Source: Lachnocurva sp029100405 (GTDB taxonomy: Bacteria > Bacillota > Clostridia > Lachnospirales > Lachnospiraceae). From it: a stretch of 64,000 bases of DNA. Below, one piece after another: positions 42,246-52,758 of this stretch. The stretch's first letter is position 1. Every line of letters begins with the position of its first letter. The DNA lies in the NCBI GenBank assembly GCA_046263755.1, contig JBJYZC010000007.1, forward strand, positions 62,001-126,000. Direction: 5' to 3'. The notes beneath the pieces were generated by a model, which made no database searches, had not been told where the DNA came from, and was given only the letters and a program-made list of their open reading frames with translations. Both the position numbers and the translations under genes were made by a program.

Positions 42246-42902
42246 ATGAATGGACGTACTCAAAATAGCCTTCGACATTACCTGGTCTTTTGCACGGGAC
42301 TCTTTCGTCTTATCACTTTCCTTGTCTATCCTCTATCTGCACTTGGCATGTTCCTTTACATTCTAGTAAGAGGAGCGAAAGAAGCAGAGGGGTTTACCTG
42401 TGTGGCTTGTATCTTTGTCCTGTCCTTAGCAGCAGGCTTAGAGGTCGTTTTAGATGTGCTCTATATGAGCGGTATGTCAGGGAAGAGACTGCATGGGATG
42501 AATCTTTTCTTGACAAGTACCAGGGGAATTAAAGTGTGGAAGCATGCTGTTATACTAGAGTTTCTGCGGAAAATTCTATATGTGGGAATCTGTTATGTGA
42601 TTACGGTTTGCTCCGCGCTGGATGAATTCCGGAGAGTGGAAGCGAAGGCTGTATTGTATTTCTTCGCAATTCTAGGATTTGTTGCGGCAGGTATTCTGAT
42701 TAGCCGAGCTTTGATGATGGCTTGGTGGAATATGATATTTGGTATGTTTGTACTAAATGCATCCATGTTTCTAGGCTTGATGATTTTCTTAGTCCCTATG
42801 TGGACCATGGTACTCTTAGGAATCCTTGGGGTTGGTTTGATGGGCTTCTTACTGATTACAAGTCTTAGAAAAGGAGAGAGGAGCTATTATGAAGAATCTT
42901 AG
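42246..42902 (+). CDS. ABC transporter membrane subunit
   Basis: 218 aa with about five to six hydrophobic segments and little conserved motif content. RBS AGGAGGGTGCT. Overlaps the next gene by 14 bp. Function inferred from the operon. Confidence 0.75.
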   Translation: MNGRTQNSLRHYLVFCTGLFRLITFLVYPLSALGMFLYILVRGAKEAEGFTCVACIFVLSLAAGLEVVLDVLYMSGMSGKRLHGMNLFLTSTRGIKVWKHAVILEFLRKILYVGICYVITVCSALDEFRRVEAKAVLYFFAILGFVAAGILISRALMMAWWNMIFGMFVLNASMFLGLMIFLVPMWTMVLLGILGVGLMGFLLITSLRKGERSYYEES

Positions 42903-43596
42903 GAATTATTTGAAACTATGGCCCTTAAGTCCACGATTTAAGACCATGATGATACTTGCTTCCTTTTTTATTATCCTGGGTATTGGATTAGATATCACCC
43001 AGTTTATTATTTTGCCCGATACAGAAGAGGGCTCGCCAGTAACTATATTTTCCATTTTCTACATGCTGGCTGGTATGTTTATTATGCAGTGCAGCATGCT
43101 TTTAGGGATGTCTCAGATGGTTTTAACTTCTCCTAAGAAGAGAAAGATCTTCTTCACTTATCCCGTGGTCCTTACCGTACTAATGAATCTCTGCATGTAT
43201 GGAATCGGAGTGGTGATTCGTGTGATTGGTATCCAAAAGACTCCAGAACTTACCAATGTTATGGGTTATACCCTTTTATTTGCCGGCGGATTTACCCTGC
43301 TGATTGGTATCGTTAATGGGTTGACCTATAAGTACTATTGGGCTTCCTTTATCCCATTTTTGATTATCTGGGTTCTGGGGTATTATCTCCTGGGGAATCC
43401 CATGGAACTAGAGCACAACCAGATGGGTACACGGGTATTAGAAGTCATTGGAAATTGGTCCTTTACAGAGAGAGCCTGGATTGGTTTTGCTATGTGTCTT
43501 GTAGGTAATGTACTATTTATCTTCTTCACACGATTGGTTTACAGAGCCCCAATCAGCCAATATATCTTCCGCACTATGGCAAGGAAGTCTGTCTAA
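42889..43596 (+). CDS. ABC transporter membrane subunit
   Basis: 235 aa, six hydrophobic segments, start inside the preceding gene with AGGAGAGGAGC upstream. Completes a GntR-ATPase-two-permease exporter or envelope-stress cassette of the YtrABCD kind. Confidence 0.75.
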   Translation: MKNLRNYLKLWPLSPRFKTMMILASFFIILGIGLDITQFIILPDTEEGSPVTIFSIFYMLAGMFIMQCSMLLGMSQMVLTSPKKRKIFFTYPVVLTVLMNLCMYGIGVVIRVIGIQKTPELTNVMGYTLLFAGGFTLLIGIVNGLTYKYYWASFIPFLIIWVLGYYLLGNPMELEHNQMGTRVLEVIGNWSFTERAWIGFAMCLVGNVLFIFFTRLVYRAPISQYIFRTMARKSV

Positions 43597-43652
43597 GAGC
43601 TTAGATAATGTAAACCATGCTTTAACATACAGTGAATGCTTACGATAAAATA

Positions 43653-43673
43653 TCTGGTGACAGGCACTGCTAA
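43653..43673 (+). repeat. Hotspot core repeat, copy 4
   Basis: TCTGGTGACAGGCACTGCTAA preceded by AAAATA. Lies 57 bp after the ABC operon and 25 bp before a terminator. Confidence 0.9.
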
Positions 43674-43697
43674 GTGATGACGAAATTGAATAAGATG

Positions 43698-43729
43698 AAG
43701 CCTCTGAGGGACAGCCTTCAGGGGCTTTT
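43698..43729 (+). terminator. Terminator-like hairpin after hotspot copy 4
   Basis: AAGCCTCTGAGG / CCTTCAGGGGCTT with a 5-base loop and TTTT; overlaps the end of the truncated HigA-like gene on the other strand. Confidence 0.65.
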
Positions 43730-43957
43730 GCTTTGGAGGGTCAAGTTTGGAGAAGATTTTCCTGATTCAATCCTGGCAACGGATGAGTGTGGAAGACCGC
43801 ACATCTCTGCAAGGTCACGCTGAGAAAGGTTTAGATTATGGCGCTGGTCGATTATGGTGCTGACAATCTTAGCTCTTTCTTCGACTTCATCCATATCCCT
43901 GCCGATTTCGGGATTTGATTCACGCACATGTTTTTTATAATCGTTCCATGTTGCCAT
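43718..43957 (-). CDS. HigA-like XRE antitoxin, C-terminally shortened
   Basis: 79 aa from ATG 43957 (AAGAGGTGAATGCT upstream). LSQRDLAEMCGLPHSSVARIESGKSSPNL is a full helix-turn-helix, but the usual tail after PNL is replaced by TLQSKSP and stop, next to hotspot copy 4. Directly follows (1 codon) the stop of a HigB-like fragment. Confidence 0.72.
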   Translation of the reverse strand: MATWNDYKKHVRESNPEIGRDMDEVEERAKIVSTIIDQRHNLNLSQRDLAEMCGLPHSSVARIESGKSSPNLTLQSKSP

Positions 43958-43962
43958 AGCAT

Positions 43963-44070
43963 TCACCTCTTTTCATGCCGTGATTTCCAGTCGTCTCTTT
44001 CGGCAAGAGCCTGATTGATCTCACGTTGGGGAGACTTTTGGGATTTCTTACAGAACAGGTGTAGCAGAAC
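43963..44070 (-). pseudogene. C-terminal fragment of HigB/Gp49-like toxin
   Basis: A 35-residue open stretch ends at a stop 43963-43965: LLHLFCKKSQKSPQREINQALAERDDW is the conserved tail of HigB-type RNases, placed just before its antitoxin as in intact higBA loci. Its start is lost where the unrelated YafQ gene ends at 44072. Confidence 0.75.
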
Positions 44071-44071
44071 A

Positions 44072-44344
44072 TTAGAACAGATCCGAATGGCTTCCTGTCC
44101 TGGAAGCAGTAAGAATCAGTTCTTCTTTATTAATTGCATATACAAGGAGCCAGTCCGGCTGTATGTGGCATTCCCTGAATCCGATATAGTTACCGGTCAG
44201 GGCGTGGTCACGGTACTTTTCTTCCAGTGCTTGTTCTTCCCGGAGAGTCTGAAGGACATCTTTAAGCAGGGACAGATCTTTGCCCCGCTTATTTATACGC
44301 TTCAGATCTTTTCTGAACTGGGTGGTCATTACCAGATCAAGCAT
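44072..44344 (-). CDS. YafQ/RelE-superfamily mRNA interferase toxin
   Basis: 90 aa from ATG 44344 (GGAGG nine bases upstream; a longer upstream frame is not needed). MTTQFRKDLKRINKRGKDLSLLKDVLQTLREEQAL...HALTGNYIGFRECHIQPDWLLVYAI matches YafQ, including the HxxxH/D-W-L-L-V-Y motif and a late His/Ser-rich end. Overlaps its antitoxin by 8 bp. Confidence 0.9.
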   Translation of the reverse strand: MLDLVMTTQFRKDLKRINKRGKDLSLLKDVLQTLREEQALEEKYRDHALTGNYIGFRECHIQPDWLLVYAINKEELILTASRTGSHSDLF

Positions 44345-44633
44345 GCACAGTATCCTCCGCAAGAGCATCTTTAAACATGTCATCGACGGAAGTATAGCGT
44401 TTGGCTGGTAATGAACCGTCCATAATCTTGCGGGTCTCCTCAATGGCAGCTTCTGTTTCCGCATTGTATCTGGGTTGACGGACTTCAAATGGAAGGCCGC
44501 CCTCCATCAGGGAAACATGCAGAAAGATATTGATAGCATCAGTTACGGAAAGTCCGAAACTTCCATAAAGCTTCTCGACACGGGCCTTGAGATCGGGATC
44601 AATGCGAATATTTATATTTGCAGTCTTAGACAT
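44337..44633 (-). CDS. RelB/DinJ family antitoxin
   Basis: 98 aa from ATG 44633, preceded by AGGAGGTGATCTT. KTANINIRIDPDLKARVEKLYGSFGLSVTDAINIFLHVSLMEGGLPFEV is the ribbon-helix-helix and toxin-binding core of DinJ. With YafQ it forms a complete type II toxin-antitoxin pair. Confidence 0.92.
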   Translation of the reverse strand: MSKTANINIRIDPDLKARVEKLYGSFGLSVTDAINIFLHVSLMEGGLPFEVRQPRYNAETEAAIEETRKIMDGSLPAKRYTSVDDMFKDALAEDTVHA

Positions 44634-44814
44634 AAGATCACCTCCTGAATAGATTGTATTGCAAATGTTAAACAAACGCAAGCGTCTTTAAACAAAGGAG
44701 AAAAAGATGATGTAAGACAGAGATCTTAAAAGAGTGAAATGGAATTCAGCAGCCCGGGGCTTTTGTCGTCTCAGGTATCATGGTAAACTGAACAAACAGA
44801 TAAAAAATGTACAT

Positions 44815-44875
44815 TTGCCAGGCCGGTTGCAAAGAATTGCCGGAAAAGATACACGTTGGTGACAGGCACTGTTAA
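44815..44875 (+). repeat. Phosphatase 3' tail with hotspot core, copy 5
   Basis: The 18-bp core at 44858-44875 (GGTGACAGGCACTGTTAA) is identical to copy 1, and here about 40 bp of upstream phosphatase coding sequence is also present: in the phosphatase frame it reads CQAGCKELPEKIHVGDRHC-stop against LAGCKGLLEKIIPGDRHC-stop in the intact gene. It is therefore the tail of a second, slightly different phosphatase allele. Confidence 0.88.
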
Positions 44876-44904
44876 CGGTTAAACTCTTGGAGTAACAAAT
44901 CATT

Positions 44905-46098
44905 ATGGAAAATTATTACAGAAAAGATGCAATATTAAATGCTCTGATTGAGCGTAAAGGAATACAGTATCTTACAGATATTGCTGCGGAGATGCTTGGG
45001 AATCCTATGCTTTTGTATGACATAAGCGGCAAAGTTATCTCTTACAGCCATTGCAATGGAGATGATGAAATATGGAAAGTGCTTCTGCATGAAGGCAATC
45101 TGATTGCGGAATACACAAAGGTTACTGAAGAAACAGGAATCTTTGAGGAACTGCTCAATAGTGATGAGCCACTGATAAGCAAGCTCCCATTCAGTCCATA
45201 TCGCATTATGGGTTGTCGTGTCAGAGATATAGATGGACCAATAGGCATAGTCACTATTGTCGAAAGGAATCCCTTCAGGGGTGAGGATGAAGAATTACTG
45301 GTTATCATCTGCAAATCCATTCTTTTTGAGATGCTTTATAGTGAGAGAACAGCAATGCAGGCTGTTCCTTATTTCAGTATATTCAAAGACATAATTGAGA
45401 AGACTGCAAATGAACAGGACATAATCGAGCGCTGCAGGATATCAGGGATAACCTTTCCGAAATTCATGCAGCTTGTTGCGGTAAAGAGCATAGACCTGCG
45501 CAATAGTTTATCTTTATATCTTATGCGGGATACGCTGGTCCATACATTGCCGACATCTTCATACTGTGTCATCTATGACGGGAGCCTTATTATTGTTCTC
45601 GATAAAAAATATGTAACAACGGATATGATCAGTACCATTCAATCAGTTGTTGGCGGACGCGATACTCGCATTGGCATAAGCAGGCCGTTTGAAAACATCA
45701 TGAGTCTTTCTGCTGCATTCGGTGAAATGAAGGCGATTCAGAGGGTATATCAGAAGCTGGAGGTAGACAGCCTTATAATCTATTACGAAGATATACTGCT
45801 TTATCATTTTATGGAACTGGCATCGCAGGGAAATGACCTTGAACAGTTTTGCCGGCCTGAGATTCGTATGATGGAAGAATATGATCAGAAATACAATGCA
45901 TCTCTGAAAGAAAGTGTGGAGATGTATCTTGAGTCTGGACGTAATGTACAGCAGGCTGCCAGAAAAATGAACATCCATAAAAACACTCTTAGGTACAGGC
46001 TTGAAAGAGCTGAAGAGCTGTTCGATATAGATCTTACTGACGAAAACACATGCTTCAACCTGCAGTTTTCTCTTCGCATGTATAGGATGATTCGCTGA
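44905..46098 (+). CDS. PucR/CdaR-type transcriptional regulator
   Basis: 397 aa. N-terminal and central sensory regions are followed by the PucR C-terminal helix-turn-helix (SVEMYLESGRNVQQAARKMNIHKNTLRYRLERAEELF). RBS GGAGTAACAA. It starts 30 bp after hotspot copy 5 and precedes an enoate-reductase-like gene, which it probably activates in response to the substrate. Confidence 0.88.
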   Translation: MENYYRKDAILNALIERKGIQYLTDIAAEMLGNPMLLYDISGKVISYSHCNGDDEIWKVLLHEGNLIAEYTKVTEETGIFEELLNSDEPLISKLPFSPYRIMGCRVRDIDGPIGIVTIVERNPFRGEDEELLVIICKSILFEMLYSERTAMQAVPYFSIFKDIIEKTANEQDIIERCRISGITFPKFMQLVAVKSIDLRNSLSLYLMRDTLVHTLPTSSYCVIYDGSLIIVLDKKYVTTDMISTIQSVVGGRDTRIGISRPFENIMSLSAAFGEMKAIQRVYQKLEVDSLIIYYEDILLYHFMELASQGNDLEQFCRPEIRMMEEYDQKYNASLKESVEMYLESGRNVQQAARKMNIHKNTLRYRLERAEELFDIDLTDENTCFNLQFSLRMYRMIR

Positions 46099-46133
46099 TT
46101 GTACAAAAGAACGAATATACCTTCATATACTTG

Positions 46134-46174
46134 GACCGATGACCATATAGTGGCATCGGTCTTTTTGTTATAAT
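46134..46174 (+). terminator. Terminator of PucR gene with promoter for the flavoenzyme
   Basis: GACCGATG (46134-46141) / CATCGGTC (46154-46161) and TTTTT, directly followed by the extended -10 TGTTATAAT (46166-46174). Confidence 0.8.
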
Positions 46175-46242
46175 TTAGTTAGGAAATAACTACACTTTAG
46201 AATGTATATCGAAGAATAAACTAAAAAAGGAGATAAGCAGAT

Positions 46243-48204
46243 ATGAAGAAGTATCCCAACCTCAGTAAGCCTTGCACTATCCGCGGAGTCACCTACAGAA
46301 ACAGAATATTCAGCACTCCTACAGGACTTACATATCCTGATGAGTACAGCGGGGCACCAGATTTCCGCACAGTGCTTTTCTATGAAAAGAAAGCTCGCGG
46401 CGGAGCGGCAAGCGTAAACTACGGTGAGACACCGGTGAATAACGTAGACGCAGTAAGAAGGCCGAACGTTGATGTAATTAGACCGGATTTCTCAAGAATG
46501 ATCCTTCCAGCAAAAGACTGGATCAAGTATACAGATGCAATCACAAGACACGGAGCTAATCCGTGCATTCAGCTTGCTCATGCCGGACTGTTTGCAGAAC
46601 CTTTCTTCAACGGGCAGACCACAGGAAAAGTTATCGGTCCTGTAGATATGGACAAGGAGAACGGCACTCATGTTTCCGCAATGGACGAAGAGGATATGGC
46701 CCGAATTGCTAATGACTTTGCTGAAGCGGCACTTTGTGCTGTTCAGGCAGGCTTTAATCAGGTAATGGTTCAGTGCTGTCACGGATGGCTGCTTGCACAG
46801 TTCCTTTCGCCAGCATGGAACACAAGAACAGACGAATACGGCGGATCAATTGAAAACCGCGCGAAGTTCCCGCTTCAGGTACTCAAAGCGGTAAGAGAAA
46901 AGGTCGGACCGAGAGTAGTTATCCAAATCCGTATCAGCGGCGACGAGCATCAGGAGAATGGATGGTCACTTGAGGACTGTGCCGCATTCTGCAAAATGAC
47001 AGACGGTATAGTAGACATCATCGAGATTTCATCCGGTGACTATCACAATTCGGAACATTACTGCTGGGTGAACCCGCTCATGGGTCACTTTGTAAATATA
47101 CCTATCGCAAGAGAACTTAAGAAAGCCGGGGTACAGGCTAAGCTGACTGCCGTAGGAGGACACAATGATCCTGCAAAGATGGATCAGCTGATTGGTGAAG
47201 GTGTTGTCGATTTCTTCTCAATCGGTCGCGGTATCCTCGCGGACCCGGATCTTCCTAAGAAGTTCCTTACAGGAAGGGAGGGGGATGTCAAACCATGCAT
47301 TCGCTGCAGTGACTGCATGGCAGGACTCTATACAGGATTCTACCAGTGCAATATCAACCCGACAGCCGGACAGGAAGCATATCTTCTCAATACACCTGCT
47401 CCAAAATCATGCAAGAAGGTCCTTGTTGTTGGTGGTGGTGTAGGTGGTATGGAAGCAGCTATAACAGCGTTCGACAGAGGACATGATGTAACTCTGGTGG
47501 ATAAGGGTGAAAAACTCGGCGGAACACTTCTGTTTGCAGATCATGGCCATAAGGAAGACCTTAGAAAGCTTAAGGATTACTATGTTCGTCAAGTTGAGAA
47601 GAGAGATATAAAGGTCATGCTGAATACCGTAGCTGACACAGCGCTTCTGAATGAACTTAAGCCAACTGATATCATAGTTGCTGCAGGCTCTACCCACAGA
47701 GTTCTTAATGTTCCTGGAGTAGAGAATGCAAGATATGCAACAGCTGCATACTATGAACCTGAGACCATCGGAGAGAAAGTAGTTCTTATAGGCGGTGGAA
47801 TGATCAACTGCGAAATTGCTGTCAGCCTCGCTGATGCTGGTAAGGATGTAACTGTTATTGAACTCCTTGACGGGACTGCAAGAGACGCGAATATGTTTAT
47901 AAAGCCGACTCTGGACGAACTGTTCGCAGAGAGGGCAAATTCTATCCATGTCATCACAGAAGCAGCTACTAAGTCGATTTCTGAAAATTCCGTAACATAT
48001 GCGGATAAGGAAGGAAATGAATTCGAAATTCCTGCAGATACTGTACTCTACGCAGTTGGCAGCATCCCGAATTCAGCTGTAGTGGAAGAAATGCAAGACT
48101 GGCCTGAGTGGGAAAGCTTCCGTGCTATCGGCGACTGCACAGGAGCAAACATAGTCAAGAAAGCTATCCATCAGGGATACTACGCTGCAATGGATATACT
48201 TTAA
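46243..48204 (+). CDS. Old-yellow-enzyme/2-enoate reductase family Fe-S flavoprotein
   Basis: 653 aa with three parts: an FMN TIM barrel (residues about 1-350: RNRIFSTPTGLTYP, IQLAHAG, QFLSPAWNTRTDEYGGSIENR), a 4Fe-4S site CIRCSDCMAGLYTGFYQC near residues 352-369, and an FAD/NAD(P) domain (VLVVGGGVGGMEAA; VVLIGGGMINCEIA). The family reduces activated C=C bonds of dietary or bile compounds in gut anaerobes. The usual active-site Tyr in the HGYLL motif is Trp (CHGWLLAQF), which marks a subgroup. RBS AAAGGAGATAAGCAGAT. Substrate unknown. Confidence 0.9.
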   Translation: MKKYPNLSKPCTIRGVTYRNRIFSTPTGLTYPDEYSGAPDFRTVLFYEKKARGGAASVNYGETPVNNVDAVRRPNVDVIRPDFSRMILPAKDWIKYTDAITRHGANPCIQLAHAGLFAEPFFNGQTTGKVIGPVDMDKENGTHVSAMDEEDMARIANDFAEAALCAVQAGFNQVMVQCCHGWLLAQFLSPAWNTRTDEYGGSIENRAKFPLQVLKAVREKVGPRVVIQIRISGDEHQENGWSLEDCAAFCKMTDGIVDIIEISSGDYHNSEHYCWVNPLMGHFVNIPIARELKKAGVQAKLTAVGGHNDPAKMDQLIGEGVVDFFSIGRGILADPDLPKKFLTGREGDVKPCIRCSDCMAGLYTGFYQCNINPTAGQEAYLLNTPAPKSCKKVLVVGGGVGGMEAAITAFDRGHDVTLVDKGEKLGGTLLFADHGHKEDLRKLKDYYVRQVEKRDIKVMLNTVADTALLNELKPTDIIVAAGSTHRVLNVPGVENARYATAAYYEPETIGEKVVLIGGGMINCEIAVSLADAGKDVTVIELLDGTARDANMFIKPTLDELFAERANSIHVITEAATKSISENSVTYADKEGNEFEIPADTVLYAVGSIPNSAVVEEMQDWPEWESFRAIGDCTGANIVKKAIHQGYYAAMDIL

Positions 48205-48243
48205 TACATAATGGATTGCTAAATAGCATATAGTGAAAATTTT

Positions 48244-48271
48244 AGGGAGTCCGCGAGGACTCCCTATTTTT
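48244..48271 (+). terminator. Terminator of enoate reductase gene
   Basis: AGGGAGTCC GCGA GGACTCCCT then ATTTTTT; 12 bp before hotspot copy 6. Confidence 0.92.
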
Positions 48272-48282
48272 GTATTGAAATA

Positions 48283-48303
48283 TCTGGTGACAGGTACTGT
48301 TAA
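48283..48303 (+). repeat. Hotspot core repeat, copy 6
   Basis: TCTGGTGACAGGTACTGTTAA, preceded by TTGAAATA as in copy 3. Confidence 0.9.
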
Positions 48304-48390
48304 GCCACAATCGTAAAGAGTCTAGAAGGAGCCGTATTACAGCATCCCAATGCACTTCTCACTCCATGCGATCCTGCTCATTCCGACCCG

Positions 48391-49653
<1,263 letters not shown>

Positions 49654-49669
49654 AAAGCAGTTCCTTTCA

Positions 49670-50917
49670 TTAATAAAGAATTCTCTCGACAATGGACCGC
49701 TGGGACTTCCTGGTGGTCTTGTTTCCGACATAACCGGTCTTCGAATACGGGAAAGCGATGAGATCACTGTTCTTCAGACCGGAGACAATCAGAATTGTAC
49801 CGGGATCCATGGTTTTCTGCGTTTCCACATAGACCTTTTCCAGACGGCCCTTCCGGCTGACCAGGCAGTAGGAACCCTTTTTATCCTTCCGCACATAGCC
49901 CCGGCTCAGGGCAGATGTCTTCTTACTGCTGATCCGAGAAATGGATACGCCGTCATCGGGATTGAAACCATTTCCATCCTTCAGATAGGCATCGAATTCA
50001 TAATAGGATACGTTATTGATGGAGGAAGACTGAGGCGTATTTTCGTCCGTAGACGGGAAGTCGGAAATATAGGTAACGGTCGCCTTGGAATTCGAATCAT
50101 TCATATAATTCGTGACCTTGATCTGATCTCCGGCCTTGATTTTATTCTTGGTAAATTCATCGACATAGCCCCTGACGGCAGTTCCAGTCTCGGAACTGAT
50201 CGTGATAAAGGGAGTTCCGGAGGAAACCGAAGTCTCGGCGTCATTAATGGATGCGATCTTTCCATCGACCAGAGCCTTGACTGTGCAGTCATCGATCTTC
50301 TGCTGAAGGGACTGGAGGTCGATTTTAGCGGAATTAATGCTCTGCTGGAGATTATTGATGTCCTCGGTCGTACTTTTGATCAGTTCGGCCTTTTCTTCTT
50401 CGGTGACGGCGTTTGGATTAACAACCTCGGATTCGTCGGAAGGGATGGTATCATCTCCTTCTGACTGGGTGGTTTCATCCTGATCATCGATATCTGTATT
50501 CGCCTCTTTTACTGGCTTCAGGCCTTTGTAATAGGCGAGAAGCTTGTTCTGGATGTCCAGCTGAGCGGTGGAAGATGAGATAACCTCATTCTGAGCATTG
50601 AGCTGGCTGGTCAGATCGTCGGAATTGTAGGAGAAGAGGCGGTCGCCCTTTTTCACCGTATCGCCGGCCTTGACATAGACCTGTCCGACCGTTTTCTCCG
50701 GATCCAGAGTGATAGACTGGGCGTTTTCATTGGTTACTGTTCCGTCCAGAGTGTCTGAGAAATCATCCCCGGACATCTTCAGATCGGAAAAAGGCTGAAC
50801 ATAGGCATAAGAACGCTGCCTCTGGATCGAAACCATTTTTACAATGAGAAAAATGACCAGAACAGCGACAATGCAGAGAAAGATAAAGAGTTTTTTATGC
50901 TTTCGAAGGGTCTTCAT
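49670..50917 (-). CDS. Membrane-fusion (HlyD/MacA-like) adaptor, second copy
   Basis: 415 aa. One N-terminal membrane anchor (FIFLCIVAVLVIFLIVKMV), a lipoyl-type half-motif (VYVKAGDTVKKGDRLF), a coiled-coil hairpin and the second beta-barrel half. RBS GGAGGAGGTAGAAA. Overlaps the ATPase gene by 23 bp. Paralogue of the adaptor at the start of the operon but longer and with an acidic insertion (DIDDQDETTQSEGDDTIPSDE). Confidence 0.87.
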   Translation of the reverse strand: MKTLRKHKKLFIFLCIVAVLVIFLIVKMVSIQRQRSYAYVQPFSDLKMSGDDFSDTLDGTVTNENAQSITLDPEKTVGQVYVKAGDTVKKGDRLFSYNSDDLTSQLNAQNEVISSSTAQLDIQNKLLAYYKGLKPVKEANTDIDDQDETTQSEGDDTIPSDESEVVNPNAVTEEEKAELIKSTTEDINNLQQSINSAKIDLQSLQQKIDDCTVKALVDGKIASINDAETSVSSGTPFITISSETGTAVRGYVDEFTKNKIKAGDQIKVTNYMNDSNSKATVTYISDFPSTDENTPQSSSINNVSYYEFDAYLKDGNGFNPDDGVSISRISSKKTSALSRGYVRKDKKGSYCLVSRKGRLEKVYVETQKTMDPGTILIVSGLKNSDLIAFPYSKTGYVGNKTTRKSQRSIVERILY

Positions 50918-51593
50918 TTTCTACCTCCTCCGCCTTGATAATTCTTCCGTCGATGATGTGAATGGTTTTCTGGGCATGCTTTGCGATATTGGCGTCATGG
51001 GTAATCATGATGATGGTGATCCCGCTTTCGTTCAGCTCGGAGAAGAGGTCCATGATCTCGGCGCCCGATTTCTGGTCCAGGGCTCCGGTCGGTTCATCCG
51101 CCAGGATGATCGATGGCTTGTTAATAATGGCACGGGCAATAGCAACACGCTGTTTCTGGCCGCCCGAAAGCTGGTTGGGAAGGTGATTCACCCGATCCTT
51201 CAGACCGACCCGCTCCAGAGCTGCCTCTGCAATGTCCCGCCTTTCCTTTCTGGGAACTTTCGCGTACATCAGTGGAAGGACAACGTTGCTTAAGGCCGAT
51301 TCCTTGGGAAGAAGTTCAAAATTCTGAAAGACGAAACCAATCTTTGTGGCCCGGATATCTGCCAGCTTGTTTTCGCTCATTTTCCCCACATCCATGCCAT
51401 CGAGAAGATAGGTCCCGGCCGTCGGCATATCCAGACAGCCGATGATGTTCATAAGTGTTGATTTTCCGGAACCGGAAGGGCCCATGATCGAGAGATACTC
51501 GCCATCCGATACAGAGAGAGAAATATCATGAAGAACCGGAACCGGATTGGTATCGAGCTGATAGCTTTTATCAATATGGCTGAGTTCTATCAT
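50895..51593 (-). CDS. ABC transporter ATPase (MacB/LolD-like)
   Basis: 232 aa, complete: MGPSGSGKSTLMNIIGCLD, LSGGQKQRVAIARA, ILADEPTGALDQ. Start overlaps the first adaptor's stop by 4 bp. Drives the MacB-like permease. Confidence 0.94.
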   Translation of the reverse strand: MIELSHIDKSYQLDTNPVPVLHDISLSVSDGEYLSIMGPSGSGKSTLMNIIGCLDMPTAGTYLLDGMDVGKMSENKLADIRATKIGFVFQNFELLPKESALSNVVLPLMYAKVPRKERRDIAEAALERVGLKDRVNHLPNQLSGGQKQRVAIARAIINKPSIILADEPTGALDQKSGAEIMDLFSELNESGITIIMITHDANIAKHAQKTIHIIDGRIIKAEEVENEDPSKA

Positions 51594-52609
51594 TGTTCTA
51601 CCTCTGTATTTCCGTCTGCAGTATTTCCGCTGTCTGCTGTTCCTTCTGATGTAGATATACTTCCTTCTGCAGTTCCTTCGGTAATATCTGCTGAATCATC
51701 TGTTTCGGGTTCTACAAAAACATGCTGGCCGACGATCAGACCGTCCGGATTATCAATAGATACATAGAAATAATATTTGGAGGCCGGCGTATTGCTATTC
51801 TTACTGTCGGACGAATCCGTACCGGAGTTTCCATTGTCGGCCGTCGATTTGGTATCGATTTTAGTGATTTTTCCGGTGTATTCCTTGTCATTGACACGGG
51901 TTGTGATCTTCGCAGCCATGCCTTCCTTCAAGGAACCTACATTCAATTCATCTACTGTTGCCTTTATCCGAAAGGTGGTGTCGGACAGGATAGTGATAAA
52001 GGAGCCGTCAGAAGATGCAGATCCGGTAGCAACCTTTGATACAATACCGTCAATCGGAGAGGTTACGGTGGAAGAGGAGATCTTCTTATTTAAGGAATCG
52101 ATTTCTGCCTGCTTAGTCTGCTGATCCAGCTTCGCCTGCTTCATCTGAGAGGTCAGGTCCTGAATCTGCGAATCATACTGAAGCTTCATATCAGCGGAAG
52201 CGGCTGCCTTCTGCTTGGTCAGATCGGTGATTTGATCCTGGCAGGACTTGATGGTCTCGCTATAGCCCTGGATTTCCAGCTGATCCTGCTGTACCTGGAG
52301 AGAGTAATCCTTGCTCTGGTAGGTGAAAAGCTTCTGACCTGCTGTGACGGTATCACCGGCTTTAACATCGATAGATTCGACCGTCCGGTCCGAATCCAGA
52401 TTGATGTTATAGGACTGTTCCGGTTCGATCACACCAGCATAAAGGGTCTTACCTTCAATCGTATCATCCGAACCGTAATCATCAATGAGACCTGTATCGG
52501 ATGAAGCCGAATTGCCGGATCTTTTCTTCAGGAAAAACACAAGGAGAAGTGCTGCCAGAGCAAGGCAGACGATGAGAATGATAATGATACGTTTCTTATG
52601 TTTTTTCAT
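51590..52609 (-). CDS. Membrane-fusion (HlyD/MacA-like) adaptor, first copy
   Basis: 339 aa from ATG 52609 (AAAGGGAGCAATT upstream). N-terminal anchor IIIILIVCLALAALLLVFFL, lipoyl half-motif IDVKAGDTVTAGQKLF, coiled-coil (QDQITDLTKQKAAASADMKLQYD...) and barrel, with a Ser/Thr/Glu-rich tail. First gene of the four-gene exporter operon. Confidence 0.88.
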   Translation of the reverse strand: MKKHKKRIIIILIVCLALAALLLVFFLKKRSGNSASSDTGLIDDYGSDDTIEGKTLYAGVIEPEQSYNINLDSDRTVESIDVKAGDTVTAGQKLFTYQSKDYSLQVQQDQLEIQGYSETIKSCQDQITDLTKQKAAASADMKLQYDSQIQDLTSQMKQAKLDQQTKQAEIDSLNKKISSSTVTSPIDGIVSKVATGSASSDGSFITILSDTTFRIKATVDELNVGSLKEGMAAKITTRVNDKEYTGKITKIDTKSTADNGNSGTDSSDSKNSNTPASKYYFYVSIDNPDGLIVGQHVFVEPETDDSADITEGTAEGSISTSEGTADSGNTADGNTEVEQ

Positions 52610-52737
52610 AATTGCTCCCTTTCCTGTCAAACATAATTCGGATTTGAATGCAACTGTCTGTTCTATCAGTATTAGTTATACTATTACAGTTGTTTCGCGT
52701 CAAGAAGATTCCGATAGAAACCAGGGAAAAATCTATA

Positions 52738-52758
52738 TCTGGTGGCAGGTACTGTTAA
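52738..52758 (+). repeat. Hotspot core repeat, copy 7
   Basis: TCTGGTGGCAGGTACTGTTAA, one change (A to G) from copy 6 in the dyad. Lies between the exporter operon and AbiE. Confidence 0.85.
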
